Origin: Streptomyces shenzhenensis | Lineage (GTDB): Bacteria > Actinomycetota > Actinomycetes > Streptomycetales > Streptomycetaceae | Length of the DNA stretch: 64,000 nucleotides | Reading direction: 5' to 3' | NCBI RefSeq assembly: GCF_021462265.1 | Contig: NZ_JAJONF010000033.1 | Coordinates: 1 to 64,000 of the forward strand | Shown: positions 1-7,803 of the stretch, piece by piece | Layout of the letters: the number at the start of each line of letters is the position of its first letter | Numbering within the stretch: the stretch's first letter is position 1 | Notes under the pieces: generated by a model | The model's input: only the letters and a program-made list of their open reading frames with translations | Database searches by the model: none | What the model was told of the DNA's origin: nothing | Made by a program: the position numbers and the translations under genes

Positions 1-305
1 CGAGGCCCTTCACGTCGGCTGTCCGCACGTCGGGCGAGGCGCGAGGCCGCTCACGTCGGCTGTCCGGGCGTCGGGCGAGGCGCGCCGCCTGGACGCGCCC
101 CGGCGGCGGGAGCCGGAGATCGTACACAGCCCCGTCACTGCACCGCCTCTCACAGGTGGCTCAGCGGAGCCGTAGAAAGGGCCCACGGGCTGCTTCACGG
201 GTATACGAGGAGTGCACCTGGAACCCGAACGCGTAAGGTGGCGTGCTCGTACATGTATCTGTGAGCGAGCACGTCACCCGAACGCGTGAGGAGAGGCACC
301 GGACG
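1..305. other. Region upstream of the GntR gene with direct and inverted repeats
   Basis: No gene is visible here. Positions 1-41 and 42-84 are two near-identical copies of a 41-base unit, so the array may continue left of the window. Nearer the gene a 16-base element (ACCCGAACGCGTRAGG) occurs at 223-238 and 276-291. Between these copies lies an inverted repeat with 8-base arms, CGTGCTCG (242-249) and CGAGCACG (266-273), around the near-palindrome GTACATGTAT. This is a plausible regulator-binding region for the adjacent GntR gene; that role is inferred from position only. Confidence 0.5.
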
Positions 306-1007
306 ATGCCCGGCAACGGCGCTGTGACGCGCAGTACGCTGCGCCAGCAGATCGCGGACGCGCTCCGTGACGAGGTGCTCGCCGGGCGGCTCCAGCCGGG
401 GCGGGAGTTCACGGTCAAGGAGATCGCCGAGCAGTACGGGGTCTCCGCCACGCCCGTCCGCGAGGCGCTGGTGGACCTGTCCGCGCAGGGCATCCTCGAC
501 GCCGACCAGCACCGCGGCTTCCGGGTGCCGGAGTACACGTTCGCCGACTACCGGGGCATGATCGAGGCCCGCAGCCTGGTCACCGACGGCATGTTCCGGG
601 CCCTCGCCGACGGCCTGCACCCCGCCTTCAAGGACCCCGAGGAGCCGCGGGTCGCGGCCGCCCTGGCGGCGGTCCGGCGCCGCGGCGACGAGGCGCAACG
701 CGCCGCGACCGCCGGTGACCTGACCATCCTGATCGGCTACGACCTCCGGTTCTGGCGGGAGCTGTCCGCCCTGTTCGGCAACCCCTACCTCGCCGACTTC
801 CTGCACCGGCTCCGCGTGCAGTCCTGGGTGTGCGCGGTGCGGCACCTGCGCCGGCTGCCCGACCTGCGCGGGTCTCTGTGGTCCCGGCACACCGAGTTGG
901 TCGACGCGCTGTCCCGCCGGGACGCCGAGGCCGCCCGGGGGATCGTCGCCGCGTACAACACTCACTCCCTCGCCCTGATCGAGCGACTGGCGGAGAAGGA
1001 CGGATGA
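306..1007 (+). CDS. GntR family transcriptional regulator (FCD/FadR type)
   Basis: A DNA-binding regulator of 233 residues. The N-terminal winged helix spans about residues 10-75, with the recognition segment EIAEQYGVSATPVREAL. The all-helical C-terminal FCD ligand-binding domain spans about 80-225. FCD domains usually bind a metal through D-x3-H plus two more histidines. Here the first motif reads YDLRFW, with W where the family has H, while later histidines (SRHTEL, NTHSLAL) remain, so metal binding may be altered. An in-frame GTG lies upstream at 243, but the ATG at 306 follows GAGGAGAGG and fits better. The stop overlaps the next gene's start (ATGA at 1004-1007), so the regulator and glycosyltransferase are translationally coupled. 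The effector is unknown. Confidence 0.85.
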   Translation: MPGNGAVTRSTLRQQIADALRDEVLAGRLQPGREFTVKEIAEQYGVSATPVREALVDLSAQGILDADQHRGFRVPEYTFADYRGMIEARSLVTDGMFRALADGLHPAFKDPEEPRVAAALAAVRRRGDEAQRAATAGDLTILIGYDLRFWRELSALFGNPYLADFLHRLRVQSWVCAVRHLRRLPDLRGSLWSRHTELVDALSRRDAEAARGIVAAYNTHSLALIERLAEKDG

Positions 1008-3463
1008 CCACGCCCCCGGAGACCCCCGAGACCACGCAGCCCCCTCGGGCCGGGGAGACCGTCGACCTTTCCGTCGTCATCCCGGCGTACAACGAGGAGG
1101 AGCGGCTCGGCCCCACGCTCGCCGCCGTCACCCGCTACCTCACCGACAACGAGAGCCGCTTCGGCTCCTGGGAAGTGATCGTCTCCGACGACGGCTCGAC
1201 GGACGGCACGCGCGAGGTCGCCGCCTTAGGGCACCCGCGCGTCCGGCTGGTCGCCGCCGACCGCAACCGGGGCAAGGGCAACGCCCTGCGCCTCGGCGTC
1301 GCCGCGACCGGCGGCAGCCGCGTGCTCGTCACCGACGCCGATCTCGCCGCGCCGATCGAGGAACTGGAGCGGCTGGACAAGGCGCTCAGCGAGGGCAGCG
1401 CGGCGGCGATCGGCTCGCGTGCGGTGCCGGGCGCGGAGATAGCCGACCACCAGCACCGGCTGCGTGAACTGCTCGGCCGGGCCGGGAACCTGCTGATACG
1501 CGCGACCGCGGTACCCGGTGTCCGCGACACCCAGTGCGGGTTCAAGCTCTTCGACGGCGACCTGGCCCGTGCGGCCTTCGCCGACTCCCGGCTGGACGGC
1601 TGGGGCATCGACATCGAGGTCCTCCAGCACCTGCACCGCGACGGCCACCCGATCACCGAGGTCCCGGTCCGCTGGAGCCACCAGCCCGGCTCCAAGGTGG
1701 GCCCGCTGGACTACCCGAAGGTCCTCGCCGATCTGGCCCGGCTGCGGCTGCGCCGCCTGCGCCCGGCGGACCTCCTGGTCCCCGTCCTGTTCCTGCTGAT
1801 GTCCGTGACGCTGTACTCGGGCCGCTTCTTCGACCCCGATCACCGCTATCTCACCGACTCCCTCCAGGACCAGAACCAGTGGGAGTGGTTCTTCGCGGTG
1901 ACCGCGGACAACCTCGCGCACTTCCGCAACCCGCTCTTCTCCGACTTCCAGAACTTCCCCGACGGCGTCAACCTCATGGCCAACACGGTCATGCTGGGCC
2001 TGTCGGTCCCCTTCGCCCCGCTGACGCTGGCAGCCGGACCGGCCGTCTCGCTCTCGGTCTGCATGGCGCTCGGGCTCGCCGCGACCGCCGTCGCCTGGTA
2101 CTGGCTGATCGTGAAGCGGGTGGTACGGCACCGGGGCGCGGCCTTCGCCGGCGCGGCCCTCGCGGCCTTCGCGCCGCCGATGGTCAGCCATGCCAACGCG
2201 CACCCCAACTTCGTGATCCTGTTCATGATCCCGCTGATCATCGACCGCGCCCTGCGCCTCGCCACCGGCGAGCGCGTGCGGCGGGACGGGATCGTGCTCG
2301 GGCTGATGGCGGCGTACCAGGTCTTCCTGGGCGAGGAGCCGTTCCTGCTGGCGGCGCTGGGGATGACCCTGTTCGCCGTCGCGTACGCGGCCGTACGGCC
2401 CCAGGTGGCGAAGGAGGCCTGGCGGCCGCTGGCCAGGGGTCTGCTGATCGCCGGGGCGGTCTGCCTCCCCCTGGTCGTCCTCCCCCTGTACTGGCAGTTC
2501 ACGGGGCCGCAGAGCTACCACAGCGTCCTGCACGGCGACAACGCCGGAAACAGCCCGCTCTCCCTGCTCGCCTTCGCCGAACGCTCGATGCTCTTCGGGG
2601 ACGCGGGCCGCGCGAACGAACTCTCTCTCAATCCCACCGAGCAGAACGCCTTCTACGGCTGGCCGCTGGTCCTGCTCGCCTTCGGGATCGTCGTACGGAT
2701 GTGGGAGCGGCCGCTGGTCAGGGCGCTGGCGGTCACGTCGGTGGCCGCGGCCGTCCTGTCCATGGGCCCGAAGATCCGCGTCCCGCTGACGGAGACGGTG
2801 TATCCGGGCCCCTGGGCGCTGGTGCGGAAGTTCCCGCTCTTCGAGTCCGTCATCGAGGGGCGGGTGGCGATGATCTGCGCCCCCGCGCTGGGCATCCTGC
2901 TCGCCCTGGCCCTGGAGCGGGTCCTCGCCACCCGCAGGATCGGCGCCCAGTACTTCGGCCTGCTGGCCGTCGCCCTCGCGCTGCTCCCGATCGTCCCCGC
3001 CCCGCTCAGGTCCGAGCCGCGGGAGGCGGTCCCGGAGTTCATCAGCAGCGGGATGTGGAAGTCGTACGTGGGCAGGGGCGAGTCCCTCGTCCCGCTGCCG
3101 CTCCCGGACCCCGGCTACGCCGAGGCCCTGCACTGGCAGACCAGCGCCGGTCTGGGCTTCAAGCTCCCCGGCGGGTACTTCAACGGCCCCTACGGCGCGG
3201 ACCGCACCGGTATCTACGGCGCCGTCCCGCGCTACACCTCCGACATGCTGCGGGACGTCCGCTACAGCGGGAAGGTGCCGGTGATCGGCAAGAACTGGCG
3301 GGCGCAGGCCCAGCAGGACTTCGCGTACTGGAAGGCGGGGGCCCTGGTGGTCGCCCCGCAACCCAATGACGAGAAACTACGACAGGCGGTGGAGGCCCTG
3401 ACCGGAAAACCCGGTAAGTGGACCGGTGGGGTCTGGGTATGGGACCTGCACGAGGGGAGCTGA
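1004..3463 (+). CDS. GT2 glycosyltransferase fused to a multi-pass membrane domain
   Basis: An 819-residue, two-part membrane enzyme. Residues about 20-255 form a GT-A family 2 domain like polyprenyl/dolichyl-phosphate glucosyltransferase. They contain SVVIPAYNEE, the SDDGSTDGT motif, the metal-binding TDADLAAP and the RHTQCGFKLF-type motif seen here as RDTQCGFKLF. From about residue 260 onward there are roughly ten hydrophobic segments and a soluble C-terminal tail, resembling bacterial GT-C or YfhO-type membrane glycosyltransferases. A likely role is to charge a polyprenyl phosphate with sugar and use it outside the membrane; donor and acceptor cannot be told. Codon 75 (1226-1228) is TTA, the codon read by the developmental tRNA bldA in Streptomyces. 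The start overlaps the GntR stop. Confidence 0.8.
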   Translation: MTTPPETPETTQPPRAGETVDLSVVIPAYNEEERLGPTLAAVTRYLTDNESRFGSWEVIVSDDGSTDGTREVAALGHPRVRLVAADRNRGKGNALRLGVAATGGSRVLVTDADLAAPIEELERLDKALSEGSAAAIGSRAVPGAEIADHQHRLRELLGRAGNLLIRATAVPGVRDTQCGFKLFDGDLARAAFADSRLDGWGIDIEVLQHLHRDGHPITEVPVRWSHQPGSKVGPLDYPKVLADLARLRLRRLRPADLLVPVLFLLMSVTLYSGRFFDPDHRYLTDSLQDQNQWEWFFAVTADNLAHFRNPLFSDFQNFPDGVNLMANTVMLGLSVPFAPLTLAAGPAVSLSVCMALGLAATAVAWYWLIVKRVVRHRGAAFAGAALAAFAPPMVSHANAHPNFVILFMIPLIIDRALRLATGERVRRDGIVLGLMAAYQVFLGEEPFLLAALGMTLFAVAYAAVRPQVAKEAWRPLARGLLIAGAVCLPLVVLPLYWQFTGPQSYHSVLHGDNAGNSPLSLLAFAERSMLFGDAGRANELSLNPTEQNAFYGWPLVLLAFGIVVRMWERPLVRALAVTSVAAAVLSMGPKIRVPLTETVYPGPWALVRKFPLFESVIEGRVAMICAPALGILLALALERVLATRRIGAQYFGLLAVALALLPIVPAPLRSEPREAVPEFISSGMWKSYVGRGESLVPLPLPDPGYAEALHWQTSAGLGFKLPGGYFNGPYGADRTGIYGAVPRYTSDMLRDVRYSGKVPVIGKNWRAQAQQDFAYWKAGALVVAPQPNDEKLRQAVEALTGKPGKWTGGVWVWDLHEGS

Positions 3464-3541
3464 CCGGTGCCGCACGGATTACTCTTCCCTGGCCACCTGG
3501 CTGAGCACCCGCTGTGAACGCGCTGATACTAGGAGCCCTCT

Positions 3542-4192
3542 TTGGCCTGTGACCTCTGGCTGGTACCGCTCGTCGACGTGTTGTGCCACACCCCCGACAA
3601 TCCGTTCGCCGAGGAACTCGCGCAATACAACAAGGTGCTCGCCGAGGCCGGGTTGCCGCCGGTGCCGGTGTACCAGTACATGCCGGGCCTGTCCGGCGAG
3701 GTCGCGCCCGTGGCCGGCTTCGACTACGACGCGCTCCATTTCCTCCGCCGCGCCTATCTCCTCCAGGTCTGCGGGCTGCCCGTCTCCCCCGTGGACGACC
3801 TCGGCGGCGACTACGAGCAGCTCCTGGAGATGTTCGAGTCGACGGCCCAGCAGTCGCACCTGGTCTGGCACTACGACCACGCGGGCGCGTACGTCCCGGT
3901 CGACTTCCCGAACCCGCTCTCCAGCGACGAACTCCTCGCCAGCGGCGGCCCCCTGGGCTCCTCCCACGCCCTGCTGCGCGAGTTGGAGTACGTCGCCCCG
4001 TCGATCGGCATCGACCCGGCGAACCCCCCGGCCCCGCCGCAGCCCCCCGCCGCCCCCACGGGCCTGGAGGAACCGGCGGTCGCCGCCCCCTACGACCCGA
4101 GCCCCTTCGCCCGCGAACGCCACGTCTGGCTGGGCCTGCACGCGGCGGCGACACGGAGCCTGGCGCAGGGGTCGATGATCGTCTTCAGCTGA
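3542..4192 (+). CDS. Conserved hypothetical protein
   Basis: I do not recognise this 216-residue protein. It is soluble, with no signal peptide or membrane segment. It starts with TTG behind AGGAG at 3530-3534. The N-terminal half is rich in acidic and aromatic residues (PVYQYMPGLSGE, FDYDALHFLRRAYLLQ) and reads like a compact alpha/beta fold. Residues about 158-185 are a Pro/Ala linker before a short C-terminal segment ending in SMIVFS. It lies 78 bases after the glycosyltransferase and could share its transcript. It converges on the toxin-antitoxin pair. No function is proposed. Confidence 0.6.
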   Translation: MACDLWLVPLVDVLCHTPDNPFAEELAQYNKVLAEAGLPPVPVYQYMPGLSGEVAPVAGFDYDALHFLRRAYLLQVCGLPVSPVDDLGGDYEQLLEMFESTAQQSHLVWHYDHAGAYVPVDFPNPLSSDELLASGGPLGSSHALLRELEYVAPSIGIDPANPPAPPQPPAAPTGLEEPAVAAPYDPSPFARERHVWLGLHAAATRSLAQGSMIVFS

Positions 4193-4201
4193 CGGGCGGG
4201 A

Positions 4202-4660
4202 TCAGTTCTCGACGATACGGATGGTGCGGATGCCCGTGCCCCGGTAACGCATCGGGGCCCTGGTCAGGACGGCACGGCCGCGCGGCCACTCGACGGTCGG
4301 CAGGGCGAGGTGCAGCACATGGGCTCCGCTCCAGTCGGGTTCGTCCTTGCCGTGCTCGTCCTCGGCGTGCTCCGACTCGCCCTTCGCGGCCCGCAGCCGC
4401 TTGCCGACGGCGGTGGCCGCCGCGAAGTCGAGCCCTTCGATGTTGACGGACGGCAGCGCACCGACATGCTCGGCGACACCGGCCCGCTCCCGCTCGGCGG
4501 CGGCCAGGCTCACCGCGGGGATGTAGACGCGCAGTGCGGGGTCCTTCTCGGCCTCGACGACGAGCCGGGAGGCCATGCTGTTCCCGGCACCGAGCGCCAG
4601 GGCCGCCGTGTCGTCGTAGATGACCGCACGCGGCAGCGGGTAACGCTCTTCCCCGGTCAC
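4202..4660 (-). CDS. PIN-like toxin of a type II toxin-antitoxin pair
   Basis: A 152-residue protein with a PIN-like outline. An early acidic segment (AVIYDDTAALALG) is followed by YIPAVSLAAAERER, a helical middle, and the late pair DWSGAHVLHLAL and RAVLTRAP. PIN domains are Mg-dependent RNases that use three or four acidic residues. In this copy the position usually written DA reads AH, so the active site is either divergent or the family call is imperfect. The GTG start at 4660 overlaps the antitoxin stop (GTGA, 4657-4660), giving tight coupling. Pairing with a small preceding DNA-binding-type gene is the main support for a toxin role. RNase activity is inferred. Confidence 0.6.
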   Translation of the reverse strand: MTGEERYPLPRAVIYDDTAALALGAGNSMASRLVVEAEKDPALRVYIPAVSLAAAERERAGVAEHVGALPSVNIEGLDFAAATAVGKRLRAAKGESEHAEDEHGKDEPDWSGAHVLHLALPTVEWPRGRAVLTRAPMRYRGTGIRTIRIVEN

Positions 4661-4923
4661 TGGACCTCCCCGATCCGCCCCGACTCGATGTCGGCCCACA
4701 GCTGTTCGCCGGCCTTCTCGTCTTCTTCCGTGTAGGGCCTGCCGAGGAAGTGCTCCTCGACATACGCCCGGGTCTCCTCGTACCGCTTGCGCAGCTCTTC
4801 CTTGGTGGGCGTGGCCCCGGCCAGCTCAGCCACGAAGTCCCGCATGCTCATCCCGCGTTCCCGGGCGAGCTCCTGAAGGCGGTCACGTACAGCGGGGTCG
4901 ACCTTGATCGTGGTGTCAGCCAT
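4657..4923 (-). CDS. Antitoxin, ribbon-helix-helix-like N-terminus
   Basis: An 88-residue protein. Residues 1-45 (TTIKVDPAVRDRLQELA, then RGMSMRDFVAEL) read as a beta strand followed by two helices, the ribbon-helix-helix DNA-binding plan of many antitoxins. Residues 45-88 are charged and probably disordered, as expected for the toxin-wrapping part. The ATG at 4923 lies just 5 bases from an 11-bp-arm palindrome (4928-4950). The palindrome contains TATACT placed so that transcription could begin at or next to the start codon, so the mRNA may be leaderless. Its stop overlaps the toxin GTG. Autorepression of the operon is inferred from this layout. Confidence 0.65.
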   Translation of the reverse strand: MADTTIKVDPAVRDRLQELARERGMSMRDFVAELAGATPTKEELRKRYEETRAYVEEHFLGRPYTEEDEKAGEQLWADIESGRIGEVQ

Positions 4924-4927
4924 GAGC

Positions 4928-4950
4928 ACAGTATACCGACGGTATACTGT
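4928..4950. promoter_or_regulatory. Perfect 23-bp palindrome over the toxin-antitoxin promoter
   Basis: ACAGTATACCG and CGGTATACTGT form perfect 11-base arms around a single central base at 4939. On the minus strand the second arm supplies a -10-like TATACT that ends six bases before the antitoxin ATG. A dimeric antitoxin bound here would directly block RNA polymerase. The sequence is observed; the operator role is inferred. Confidence 0.65.
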
Positions 4951-4998
4951 CTCAGGGCGTACGAGTGTGACAGTCATCGACGTTCCTTTCTCTGGTTT

Positions 4999-5346
4999 CT
5001 AGGCCGCCACGGGGTGAACTTTTTGCAATTCACCCGTCGACGTCTCGAATTCGTACGGCTTCTCGAATACCTCGCAGGTCGTCGAGTACTGCCGGGTCAC
5101 CGGGTCCCGCCGCACCACGCGCCGCAGATACCGCCGTTCCTCCAGCTCACGCAGGGAGGCGACGATCGACATGCACCCTTCCCCGCGCTGTGCCGCGAGG
5201 ACGCGCTCCGTGATCCAGGCGCCGTTCGGCAGCCCCAAGAGGTACGTCAGTACGCCTACCGCGCCCCAGGACAGTCGCCGGTCCCGGGAAAGGGAGTTGG
5301 CAAGGGCTGCGAAGGCGCGCAGGGGCGCCGTACGATGAACGCGCAT
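4999..5346 (-). CDS. Short helix-turn-helix protein
   Basis: A 115-residue basic protein. Residues about 10-80 read as a winged helix-turn-helix: LSWGAVGVLTYLLGLPNG, then TERVLAAQRGEGCMSIVASLRELEERRYLRRV, whose end resembles a wing followed by strand residues. This pattern occurs in phage and plasmid replication-initiator or DnaD-like HTH proteins and in Streptomyces helix-turn-helix genes of unknown role. At 115 residues it is shorter than most such initiators, so it may be a stand-alone DNA-binding piece. Three tandem 9-base repeats (5402-5428) lie upstream, which could be its binding sites. It sits just upstream of the toxin-antitoxin operon on the same strand. Confidence 0.55.
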   Translation of the reverse strand: MRVHRTAPLRAFAALANSLSRDRRLSWGAVGVLTYLLGLPNGAWITERVLAAQRGEGCMSIVASLRELEERRYLRRVVRRDPVTRQYSTTCEVFEKPYEFETSTGELQKVHPVAA

Positions 5347-5401
5347 CGGAGGTGTAGCTCCCGGTGTCGAGCCCCCGGGTGTTGGCGCACCGCGGGGGCA
5401 A

Positions 5402-5428
5402 TCTCGTTGATCTCGTTGATCTCGTTGA
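5402..5428. repeat. Three tandem 9-bp iteron-like repeats
   Basis: TCTCGTTGA occurs three times in perfect tandem (minus strand TCAACGAGA), followed by a partial copy TCGTGAC. The array lies 56-82 bases upstream of the start of the short HTH gene that ends at 4999. The spacing of nearly one helical turn suggests cooperative protein binding or simple slippage. Confidence 0.6.
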
Positions 5429-5502
5429 TCGTGACTCTAGGGCCACACAAAGCGCCGAGCGCAAGCCGCAATCCCTTTTTCGTACCGCCACGTTGACGCA
5501 AT

Positions 5503-5910
5503 TCACTCCGCCGAGTGAAGCGCGGACCGCAGCAGTCGCGCGTGCACGAAACACCCGTGCGCGGACGGCCGATAACGCCACGACAACGGCCACGTCATGT
5601 CGTCCAGCGCGGGAATCGGGATGTACGACACCCGGGCCGGAACGGACGTCAGCCTGGTCACCCCGGCAGGCCAGGGCAGGTGATCCGTGCTCCCGGCCGG
5701 GACCAGGAAATACACGCACCGCCGCTCGCCGGCGACCTCGATGACGGGGCCCGGATCGCCCCCGGTCAGCTCCGCGAGCCGGTCGGCGAGCCGCCGCCCC
5801 CACTCCCCGTCGTCCACCCGCACGGCGTCGAACTGGACACCGGCCTTGCGGAGTTGAACGCCGGAGGCAGGCAGCCAGCCGAGGTTTGACTGGTCACTTC
5901 GCGCATTCAT
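5503..5910 (-). CDS. Hypothetical protein of the XRE/DUF397-type island
   Basis: A 135-residue protein that I cannot assign. It begins MNARSDQSNLGWLPASG, and a longer start at 5946 is possible but less convincing. The middle contains FDAVRVDDGEWGRRLADRL, a short charged loop, then ERRCVYFLVPAGSTDHLPW and YIPIPALDD. This mix of strands and aromatic residues resembles the small partner proteins often found beside DUF5753 regulators in Streptomyces. There is no signal or membrane segment. It is divergent from the XRE gene at 6035, with a 124-base gap containing a doubled GTTGAGTTCG element (6003-6024 region). Function is unknown. Confidence 0.5.
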   Translation of the reverse strand: MNARSDQSNLGWLPASGVQLRKAGVQFDAVRVDDGEWGRRLADRLAELTGGDPGPVIEVAGERRCVYFLVPAGSTDHLPWPAGVTRLTSVPARVSYIPIPALDDMTWPLSWRYRPSAHGCFVHARLLRSALHSAE

Positions 5911-6034
5911 GGGACCAGTGTCGGCAGCCGGGGCTAGCTTTTCCATAACTCTGAGTCGACCGCCGAATACGGTCGGAAATCAGGGGGTGCTGGTGGTGAC
6001 CGGTTGAGTTCGGTTGAGTTCGGGGGTGACCGCG

Positions 6035-6871
6035 ATGGCGCGGGCCGAGAACAAAGAGGAAGCGGGCGGGACGGCACAGATGGTGGCCGCCCTGGCGAAG
6101 GCGCTGCGTGAGCAGCAGGAGCTCACGCAGGAGGAGTTGGGGAGGCGGACCGGCTACACGGGGTCCGCGATCAGCGCGATGGAGACGTGCGCGCAGCCCG
6201 CCAGCGACAAGATGCTGGTGGCGCTGGAGGAGGCCATCGGCAACGGGATGGGGGTCTTCGAGAAGGCCCGCAAGTGGATGCTGCTGGAGAAGTACCCCGC
6301 CCGGTTCCGGGGCTTCTCGGAACTGGAGGCCGGGGCGGTCACGATCTCGTCGTACGAGACGCATGTGGTCGACGGCCTGTTCCAGACCGAGGACTACGCG
6401 CGGGCCTTGATCGGTGGCGGCTTCCCGCCGGTCTCCGAGCAGAAGCGGGAGGAGCTGGTCGAGGCACGGCTGGCCCGCCGGGCGCTGTTCAAGCGCGAGC
6501 CCGCACCGATGATCGAACTGATCCTCGAAGAGAGCGTGCTGCGGCGGCCGTTCGGGTCCTGGGAGGTACTGCGCGGACAACTGCTCTCGCTCGTCGAGGA
6601 CGCGCAGCGGGACAATGTGTGTCTGCAAGTGCTGCCGATGGAGCGGGGGTTGCGGGGCACGTACGCCGGTGCTCGCGGTCCCATGAAGATGGTGGTGACC
6701 GCGGAGCACGAGCACGTCGTCTACATGGAGATCGAGGACCAGGGCATCCTGGTCAGCGAACCGGAAGAGGTGTCCCAACTCGCCCACCGCTATGCGAAGA
6801 TCCGCGCACAGGCCCTGAGCACCGACGACTCGGTGAGCCTCCTCGAACGGCTGGCAGGAGAGAAGCGATGA
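6035..6871 (+). CDS. XRE family regulator with DUF5753 domain
   Basis: A 278-residue regulator of the WhiJ-like type. The Cro/C1 helix-turn-helix is at about residues 15-75 (REQQELTQEELGRRTGYTGSAISAMETC). The DUF5753 domain follows at about 90-265, with the typical SSYETHVVDGLFQTEDYARAL and late CLQVLPMERGLRGTY and VVYMEIEDQG segments. Members usually pair with a small DUF397 protein that modulates them. That partner starts at 6868, overlapping this stop (ATGA). An alternative start lies at 6014. The neighbouring toxin-antitoxin and small hypothetical genes suggest an accessory island. Targets are unknown; genes of this family affect development and secondary metabolism in Streptomyces. Confidence 0.85.
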   Translation: MARAENKEEAGGTAQMVAALAKALREQQELTQEELGRRTGYTGSAISAMETCAQPASDKMLVALEEAIGNGMGVFEKARKWMLLEKYPARFRGFSELEAGAVTISSYETHVVDGLFQTEDYARALIGGGFPPVSEQKREELVEARLARRALFKREPAPMIELILEESVLRRPFGSWEVLRGQLLSLVEDAQRDNVCLQVLPMERGLRGTYAGARGPMKMVVTAEHEHVVYMEIEDQGILVSEPEEVSQLAHRYAKIRAQALSTDDSVSLLERLAGEKR

Positions 6872-7122
6872 CCCGCACCGGAACCCTGCGTTGGTTCAAG
6901 TCGAGCCACAGCAACGCCAGCGGCGGCGACTGCGTCGAGACCGCCTACACCTGGCGCAAGTCCTCCTACAGCGACGACGGCGGCGGGAACTGCCTCGAAA
7001 TATCCCCCTGCCCCCACACCGTCCACATCCGCGACTCCAAGACCGCCCCCGACGGCCCTCACCTCACCGTCTCCCCGGCCTCCTGGGCGGCCTTCCTGCG
7101 GGGCGAGGCCCCGGGCCGCTGA
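6868..7122 (+). CDS. DUF397 protein with a duplicated N-terminal motif
   Basis: An 84-residue DUF397 protein, the usual small partner of the preceding XRE/DUF5753 regulator. The conserved W-x-K-S-S-x-S motif ending in C-V/L-E occurs twice: first as WFKSSHSNASGGDCVE near residue 9, then as WRKSSYSDDGGGNCLE near residue 30. The standard remainder (HIRDSK, WAAFLRGE) follows only once. Ordinary members have one copy in about 60-70 residues, so this looks like an internal duplication of the first strand-turn unit. Translation is coupled to the regulator through ATGA. Confidence 0.85.
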   Translation: MTRTGTLRWFKSSHSNASGGDCVETAYTWRKSSYSDDGGGNCLEISPCPHTVHIRDSKTAPDGPHLTVSPASWAAFLRGEAPGR

Positions 7123-7180
7123 GCGGGTCCGGCGGGAGGTCCGCCGCGGTCGGCATGTCTCGGCACCCCCCGCACAACGC

Positions 7181-7567
7181 TCAGCCGAAGACGGTGAACA
7201 GGGCGAGCGCGGGCCCGGCCGCGTAGACGAGCACGCCCAGCGCCAGCCCGGCCCACGGCCGCCGGACCCGCACCGCCCCGACCACGACCGTGACCACCGC
7301 GGCGGCCAGCGCGACCGTCGGCCCGTACATCGCCACGCTCTCCCACCCGGAGCCGTCGCAGAACCGCTGGGTGCCGGCCGAGGTGCCGCAGCTGTCGCCG
7401 GCGAAGAGCGTGCCGAAGAACAACAGCCCGTTGACCACGAGGGCGACCACGAGCAGCAGCACGGCCACCAGGACGAAGACCACCTTGAGCGGGCTGCCCT
7501 GCGCAGGACGCGGCGGCGGGTACCCGGGGCCGTACGGCGGCGGGTATTGGGGCGGGGAAAAACTCAT
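7181..7567 (-). CDS. Small membrane protein with proline-rich N-terminus
   Basis: A 128-residue membrane protein. A proline/tyrosine-rich cytoplasmic tail (PPQYPPPYGPGYPPP) is followed by a hydrophobic segment at about residues 28-52. Then come a loop with two cysteines (SCGTSAGTQRFC), a second hydrophobic segment (VALAAAVVTVVVGAV) and a third (LALGVLVYAAGPALALF). The two loop cysteines could form an extracytoplasmic disulfide. No Shine-Dalgarno is visible before the ATG, but TGTGATAAT lies seven bases upstream, so a leaderless transcript is plausible. An in-frame ATG also exists at 7576. Function unknown. Confidence 0.6.
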   Translation of the reverse strand: MSFSPPQYPPPYGPGYPPPRPAQGSPLKVVFVLVAVLLLVVALVVNGLLFFGTLFAGDSCGTSAGTQRFCDGSGWESVAMYGPTVALAAAVVTVVVGAVRVRRPWAGLALGVLVYAAGPALALFTVFG

Positions 7568-7747
7568 GTGTCGCATTATCACACTACCGTTGGGGCATCC
7601 CCGACCGAGCCCGACCACTCGGGACGTCCTGCGCGTATCGCAGAGAGCCGGGTGCGGCGGCCCCTTCACCGGACCGGGGGACGGACACCGCCGACTCGGC
7701 CGATGCCGCGGCCGCGGAGGTGCCGCCGAGACCCCGTGGAACGCCGG

Positions 7748-7780
7748 CTCGCCCGCCGGAAACGGATTCCGGCGGGCGAG
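7748..7780 (-). terminator. Terminator hairpin after the 5'-nucleotidase gene
   Basis: A perfect 14-bp stem (7748-7761 with 7767-7780) encloses a five-base loop. It starts 24 bases beyond the stop of the nucleotidase gene on the minus strand. There is no strong T-tract, as is common in Streptomyces. Confidence 0.75.
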
Positions 7781-7803
7781 GAGGGAGTGAGGGGAGGACA
7801 GGA

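Noticed and set aside
1226..3361. Minus-strand open frame of 711 codons
   Set aside because: It lies wholly antisense to the glycosyltransferase and its translation is low-complexity Arg/Gly/Asp text, typical of GC-rich shadow frames.
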